From: an uncultured Oscillatoriales cyanobacterium
Lineage (GTDB): Bacteria; Cyanobacteriota; Cyanobacteriia; Cyanobacteriales; Microcoleaceae
Direction: 5' to 3'
Assembly: GCA_903893625.1 (NCBI GenBank)
Contig: CAITND010000054.1
Coordinates: 1-64,000, forward strand
Length of the DNA stretch: 64,000 nucleotides
Shown: piece by piece, positions 60,055-64,000 of the stretch
Position numbering within the stretch: position 1 is the first letter of the stretch
Layout: every line of letters begins with the position of its first letter
Notes under the pieces: generated by a model
What the model saw: only the letters and a program-made list of their open reading frames with translations
What the model was told of the DNA's origin: nothing
Databases searched by the model: none
Made by a program: the position numbers and the translations under genes

Positions 60055-60418
60055 AGGCGGCCCTGCCATCGGCGACCTGATTATCAATCTATTAATAGGA
60101 CTGACGGTTATTGGCATCCCTCTGACCATTGGGGCGATTGTCCGGGCTTTGTGGCTGCGTTATCGGATCACCAATCGTCGGATATCCGTGATTGGCGGAT
60201 GGATGGGTCAAGATCGGACTGATATCGTCTATTCAGAAATCGTCAAAATCGCTAAAGTTCCTAGAGGATTTGGGGCTTGGGGGGATATGGTATTGACCCT
60301 GAAAAATGGTTCGCGTCTGGAACTCCGGGCTGTGCCTCGTTTTCGAGAAGTCTATGACTTTATCTTAGAAAAAGTCTCACCCCAAGCTCAAAAAGCCAGT
60401 GCAACAACGAACCGATGA
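60026..60418 (+). CDS. PH domain-containing membrane protein
   Basis: A 130-residue protein. A hydrophobic segment (IINLLIGLTVIGIPLTIGAIVRALW, about 19-44) precedes a bacterial PH domain: RYRITNRRISVIGGWMGQDRTDIVYSEIVKIAKV, DMVLTLKNGSRLELRAVPRFREV. Cyanobacteria keep this gene between rnpA and yidC. The function is unknown. The overlap of 29 bases with rnpA suggests coupled translation. Confidence 0.88.
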   Translation: MGIREESFYEGGPAIGDLIINLLIGLTVIGIPLTIGAIVRALWLRYRITNRRISVIGGWMGQDRTDIVYSEIVKIAKVPRGFGAWGDMVLTLKNGSRLELRAVPRFREVYDFILEKVSPQAQKASATTNR

Positions 60419-60583
60419 TCCTGACAGGGGAAAACATCGCCGTGAACAGGATTTAGTTCCTTCCTGTTAAGCCGAAACGCTGATCAATGAAGTGGGTTGC
60501 CACAAACCCCTCCATCAAGCCTTGGCTAATGGTTCTTAAAATTAATATATATTCAATCCAAGCAGTTCAATAAACTCAAAAGA

Positions 60584-61741
60584 ATGGACTTTGGCATCGG
60601 GTTTCTTTCCAACAATGTGATGTTGCCGATCCTAGATTTTTTCTACGGGATCGTGCCCAGTTATGGATTAGCGATTGTAGCGTTAACCTTAGTGGTGCGT
60701 TTTGCGCTTTATCCCTTGAATGCGGGTTCAATTCGCAATATGCGGCGAATGAAAGTCACCCAACCGTTAATGAAGGAACGGGTTGATAAAATCCAACAAC
60801 AGTATAAAGACGACCCGGAAAAACAACGGGAAGAAATGAGCAGAGTCTACAAAGAATTGGGAAATCCCTTAGCCGGATGTTTCCCGCTTCTGATTCAAAT
60901 GCCCATTCTCTTTGCTTTGTTTGCTACCTTGCGGGGTTCACCCTTTTCTGATGTTAACTACACCGTTGATGTGCAGATTTTTCCCCGTGAACAAATTGAA
61001 CAAATTCAACCCCAAGCCTACGCCACTAAACCGCAAAACTATTATTTTGCCGACGGAATTCATGCCTCTGTTGTGGCGATGATTCCCAGTGGAAATCGTG
61101 TAGGAGTAGGGGATCAAGTACCCGTAGAACTCCAAACCGTTGAAGGTAAACCCTTACAAGCGGAATTGGCTCAATATCCAGACGTGAATTTAACACCCAC
61201 CTGGAAAATTCTGAAAGGGGAAGATAAAATTCAAGTCAATGAAAACGGTCAAATCATTGCCTTAGCTCCTGGAGATGCCACGATTCAAGTCGGTCTGAGA
61301 GGGTTAGCATCCGATAAAGGATTCTTGTTTATTGATGCCTTGGGTCGAGTGGGAGCCGTTGATCCCGATGGTACGATTCACTGGGATATTGTGGGGATGA
61401 TTCTTGCCTTTGGGATATCTTTATATCTCAACCAAGTCTTATCGGGACAAGGTTCCAGTAGTGGCAATCCTCAGCAAGATACTGTTAATAAAATCACTCC
61501 GGTAATTTTTAGTGGGATGTTTTTCTTCTTCCCGCTTCCGGCGGGTGTGTTGCTGTATATGCTGGTTGCCAATATCTTCCAAACCATTCAAGCATTTATT
61601 TTGTCACGGGAACCGCTCCCCGAAAACTTGCAAAAAATTGTGGAAGAATCCAGTAAAACCACTAAATTGGCGACGGTTGAAGGGGAACGAGAAGCATTAC
61701 CCTTTGAACCAGGACGTTCTAAGAAAAAGGCGCAATCCTAG
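60584..61741 (+). CDS. yidC: Membrane protein insertase YidC/Alb3/Oxa1
   Basis: A 385-residue insertase that places proteins into cytoplasmic and thylakoid membranes. The core helices are seen at [67 protein letters not shown] and [31 protein letters not shown] positively charged residue (R in VVRFALYP) lies in the first core helix, as needed. A large beta-rich insert (about 128-260) after the second helix is typical of cyanobacteria. The C-terminus is basic (RSKKKAQS). Confidence 0.96.
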   Translation: MDFGIGFLSNNVMLPILDFFYGIVPSYGLAIVALTLVVRFALYPLNAGSIRNMRRMKVTQPLMKERVDKIQQQYKDDPEKQREEMSRVYKELGNPLAGCFPLLIQMPILFALFATLRGSPFSDVNYTVDVQIFPREQIEQIQPQAYATKPQNYYFADGIHASVVAMIPSGNRVGVGDQVPVELQTVEGKPLQAELAQYPDVNLTPTWKILKGEDKIQVNENGQIIALAPGDATIQVGLRGLASDKGFLFIDALGRVGAVDPDGTIHWDIVGMILAFGISLYLNQVLSGQGSSSGNPQQDTVNKITPVIFSGMFFFFPLPAGVLLYMLVANIFQTIQAFILSREPLPENLQKIVEESSKTTKLATVEGEREALPFEPGRSKKKAQS

Positions 61742-61748
61742 CATAGCA

Positions 61749-62225
61749 ATGAACAATAGCGATATACAACAGGGTCAAAAGTGGTTGGAGAAATTGCTCA
61801 AATTAGGAGCGGTTCCTTCCACCGTAAAATCTAGTTTAGAACCTGACTCCTGTTGGTTAACAATTGATGAAGTTAATCTCACCCCTGAACAAGTGGCCAT
61901 TTTGGTTGGCCAGGATGGGGAAGTTTTAGATGCGATTCAATATTTACTCAACGCGATTCACAACTTAGGTAAAGACGACGAAGAACGCACCTCTTACACC
62001 GTAGAACTGAACGGATATCGAATTCGACGTCATTTAGAACTGCGGGCCTTGGCCGATCATGCGGCTAATCGTGTCCGTCAAACTGGAGGAGAGGTAGAAA
62101 TTAAATCCCTGTCTTCTGGAGAACGACGTCTGATTCATTATTTTCTTCAAGAAAGCGATGATTTAGAAACCTATAGTCGGGGACAAGAACCTGATCGTCG
62201 TTTGGTGGTTAAAATGAAAGGCTAG
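61749..62225 (+). CDS. jag: KhpB/Jag RNA-binding protein (KH-R3H)
   Basis: A 158-residue RNA-binding protein. The KH domain (about 38-90) has LVGQDGEVLDAIQYLLNAIHN in place of the GxxG loop (GQDG), and the R3H domain (about 95-158) has RRHLELRALADHAANRVRQTGGEVEIKSL and ERRLIHYFLQ. The Jag N-terminal domain is short. It is 7 bases after yidC. I chose ATG 61749; the longer frame inside yidC is a shadow. Confidence 0.93.
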   Translation: MNNSDIQQGQKWLEKLLKLGAVPSTVKSSLEPDSCWLTIDEVNLTPEQVAILVGQDGEVLDAIQYLLNAIHNLGKDDEERTSYTVELNGYRIRRHLELRALADHAANRVRQTGGEVEIKSLSSGERRLIHYFLQESDDLETYSRGQEPDRRLVVKMKG

Positions 62226-62277
62226 ACGAGGAAACCTTGTTTAGTCTTGCTGATTGTTGGAGGGTCAGAAAGCAACT

Positions 62278-62781
62278 ATGGACTCTATCTATATCCCTCA
62301 TTTACTGAGAACCCAAAACCGCTGTTTAGAATTCGAGTTTCAAGAGTCTTTTCCCGACCTAGAAACCTTAACTCCGGTTCGGGGTCGGATGCGAGTTAGT
62401 CACAAAACCACTTATCTCGAAGTTGTGGTGCAAGCGGAAACCATTGTCACCCTTACCTGTGACCGATGTTTAAAACAATATAATCATCGCCTAAAAGTGG
62501 ATATGTCCGAGTTGATTTGGTTAGATGTTTCGGCAGATCAACTCGATACTTCATCGGGTGAAGTGGAAATTTCTTTAGATGAACCTGTGGAAAGTTTGCA
62601 CCCCCAAGGTGATTTTTTACCTGGGGATTGGCTCTATCAACAATTGTGCCTAGCTCTGCCTCTGAGACAACTCTGTGAAGGGCCCTGTGAACCCCCCAAA
62701 CCTGTTGTCATTGAATCCCAGCCTATACTTGATCAACGCTGGGCTGCATTGCAAGCTTTGAAGCCAAATCTACCGAATTGA
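62278..62781 (+). CDS. YceD/DUF177 family protein
   Basis: A 167-residue protein with the DUF177 signature VTLTCDRCLKQYNHRLKVDM (two cysteines) and a late CEGPCEPPKP with two more cysteines, a probable zinc site. In plants and bacteria the family has been linked to 23S rRNA accumulation. The start at 62278 (MDSIYIPHLL) agrees with the family; GGAGGG is 14 bases upstream. It follows jag on the same strand. Confidence 0.88.
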   Translation: MDSIYIPHLLRTQNRCLEFEFQESFPDLETLTPVRGRMRVSHKTTYLEVVVQAETIVTLTCDRCLKQYNHRLKVDMSELIWLDVSADQLDTSSGEVEISLDEPVESLHPQGDFLPGDWLYQQLCLALPLRQLCEGPCEPPKPVVIESQPILDQRWAALQALKPNLPN

Positions 62782-62852
62782 AAGGATGTTGACTGTTGAC
62801 TGTTAACAGCCAACAGCCAGCAGACAACAGACTCTACATCCCTATTCTTTCT

Positions 62853-64000
62853 ATGAGCAAATTCCATGAAGAATTGAAGCTATTATTGCGATCGCGCTAC
62901 GCGATTATTTATATTCCAACTTTAGAAGAAGAACGGGTCGAAACAGCGATTAAACAGGCGGCAAAAGAACAAGGAAACCGTGCGGTTTATGTCTGGGATT
63001 TTGTCGAAGGATATCAACAGGGAAATCCTAATGATTTAGGGGCGGGAAAACGCAATCCGTTACAAGCATTAGAATTTGTAGAAAAATTACCGGAGGCGAT
63101 GCCCTCTATTTTTATTTTAAGGGATTTTCATCGATTTGTAGACGATATTTCAATTTCCAGAAAATTAAGAAATTTAGCTCGAAGTTTGAAATCTCAACCG
63201 AAAAATTTAGTGATTATTTCTCCTCAAATTTCGATTCCCTCTGATCTCGCTGAAGTGTTGACAGTATTAGAATTCCCCTTACCCGATAAAGCAGAAATTA
63301 AAACAGAAGTTGAACGATTATTAATCGCCACCGGACATCCGGTAGAACCTCGTTTACTCGATGAAATGGTGCGTTCTTTCCAAGGACTTTCTCAAGAAAG
63401 AATTCGCCGAATTTTAGCAAAAGCGATCGCTACTCATGGAGAATTACAAGGGGATGATATTGAATTAATCTTAGAAGAAAACGCCAAACCATTCGCCAAA
63501 CTCAAATTTTAGACTTCTATTCTGCCCAAGAAAATATTTCTGATATTGGCGGCTTAGATAATTTAAAAGACTGGTTATTACGCCGGGGAGGAGCCTTTTC
63601 AGAACGTGCTAGACAATATGGTTTACCCTATCCCAGAGGGTTATTATTAGTCGGAATTCAAGGGACTGGAAAGTCCTTAACGGCAAAAGCGATCGCCCAT
63701 CATTGGCATTTACCTTTATTACGATTAGATGTCGGGCGTTTGTTTGCGGGATTAGTCGGGGAATCCGAATCTCGTACCCGACAAATGATTCAGTTAGCAG
63801 AAGCTTTAGCACCCTGTATTTTATGGATTGATGAAATTGATAAAGCCTTTTCAGGATTAGATGGAAAAGGGGATTCAGGAACCACAAATCGCGTATTTGG
63901 TACATTTATTACTTGGTTAGCCGAAAAAAAATCTCCCGTTTTTGTGGTAGCAACGGCAAATAATATTCAATCTTTGCCTGCGGAAATGTTAAGAAAAGGG
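62853..64000 (+). pseudogene. ycf46: ycf46 AAA ATPase gene with a frameshift, cut by the right edge
   Basis: The first frame (62853-63512) codes for the N-terminal part, MSKFHEELKLLLRSRYAIIYIPTLEEERVE to EENAKPFAKLKF and a stop. In a second frame the protein resumes without loss: RQTIRQTQILDFYSAQENISD from 63482, then Walker A GIQGTGKS, Walker B ILWIDEIDKAF, and onward to the end of the window. The junction lies in GAAGAAAACGCC (63474-63485), where one base appears to be missing from the A run. It may be a real mutation, a programmed shift or a sequencing error. Ycf46 is a AAA protein conserved in cyanobacteria and plastids. Confidence 0.9.

Noticed and set aside
61512-61748. Long N-terminal extension of the jag gene inside yidC
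   Set aside because: It is an out-of-frame reading of yidC coding DNA; the family start is the ATG at 61749.
63609-63905. Minus-strand frame of 98 codons
   Set aside because: It is the shadow of the second frame of ycf46, which has clear AAA motifs.

Overview
The window is chromosomal DNA from a filamentous cyanobacterium, most likely of the Oscillatoriales (Planktothrix/Oscillatoria-like); the genus is an inference. The evidence is: many copies of the HIP1 octamer GCGATCGC, heptameric short tandem repeats of the cyanobacterial STRR type, cyanobacterial marker genes (Ycf46, LabA-like NYN protein, DUF2808, a CyaB-type cyclase, Delta9 desaturase DesC, split PntA1/PntA2/PntB), and AT-rich intergenic DNA. 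No rRNA, tRNA, complete insertion sequence or CRISPR array was seen.

Layout. 1-5.8 kb is a defence/conflict patch: the end of a Uma2 nuclease, an unknown two-gene operon, a RelE/Phd toxin-antitoxin cassette between two HIP1-bounded direct repeats, and an MmeI-like single-chain restriction-modification enzyme. 6.3-13.4 kb holds a GAF-GAF-PAS adenylate cyclase, ppa, panD, a structured non-coding stretch that I cannot assign, an MBL-fold hydrolase and a dihaem cytochrome c. 13.4-17.3 kb has a histidine-kinase remnant, a DUF1349 protein, another Uma2, a divergent ArsR/Old Yellow Enzyme pair around an inverted repeat, and a 41-residue protein. 17.5-20.0 kb is a tail-to-tail type II restriction-modification pair. 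20.2-26.3 kb is a divergent fermentation locus (adhE; ADP-forming acyl-CoA synthetase fused to a GNAT domain). 26.4-28.0 kb is an ATPase plus small nuclease-like protein, a candidate undescribed defence pair. 28.3-35 kb is housekeeping (lptC-like, labA-like, metG, plsC, tldE-like, HAD). 35.1-38.6 kb has a membrane-anchored WD40 protein and a Panacea-Fic toxin-antitoxin pair. 38.7-48.9 kb has ffh, two pentapeptide-repeat proteins, desC, a BchE-like radical SAM protein fused to a response-regulator receiver, and pntA1-pntA2-pntB. 49-58.6 kb is an accessory island: a tnpB scar, DUF4258/DUF2283, duplicated DUF29 genes around a PIN module with an hsdS scar, a TerY-type VWA/PP2C/kinase triad, a HTH protein, DUF433/DUF5615, an orphan antitoxin, Uma2 and a partly duplicated DUF2281-like gene. 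58.7-64 kb is the conserved rpmH-rnpA-PH-yidC-jag-DUF177 cluster, ending in a frameshifted ycf46 that runs off the window.

Three dispersed repeat families lie over this: paired GAAACCGGGTTTC palindromes placed 7-22 bp after stop codons, a GGGGCGAGG/CCTCGCCCC hairpin, and a roughly 50-bp TTTGTTTAACCCTTCCTTG element concentrated in the toxin-antitoxin island. The most promising candidates for new biology are the ATPase/nuclease-like pair (26386-27962), the unknown operon at 514-2126, the structured RNA-like stretch before the MBL gene, and the BchE-receiver fusion.
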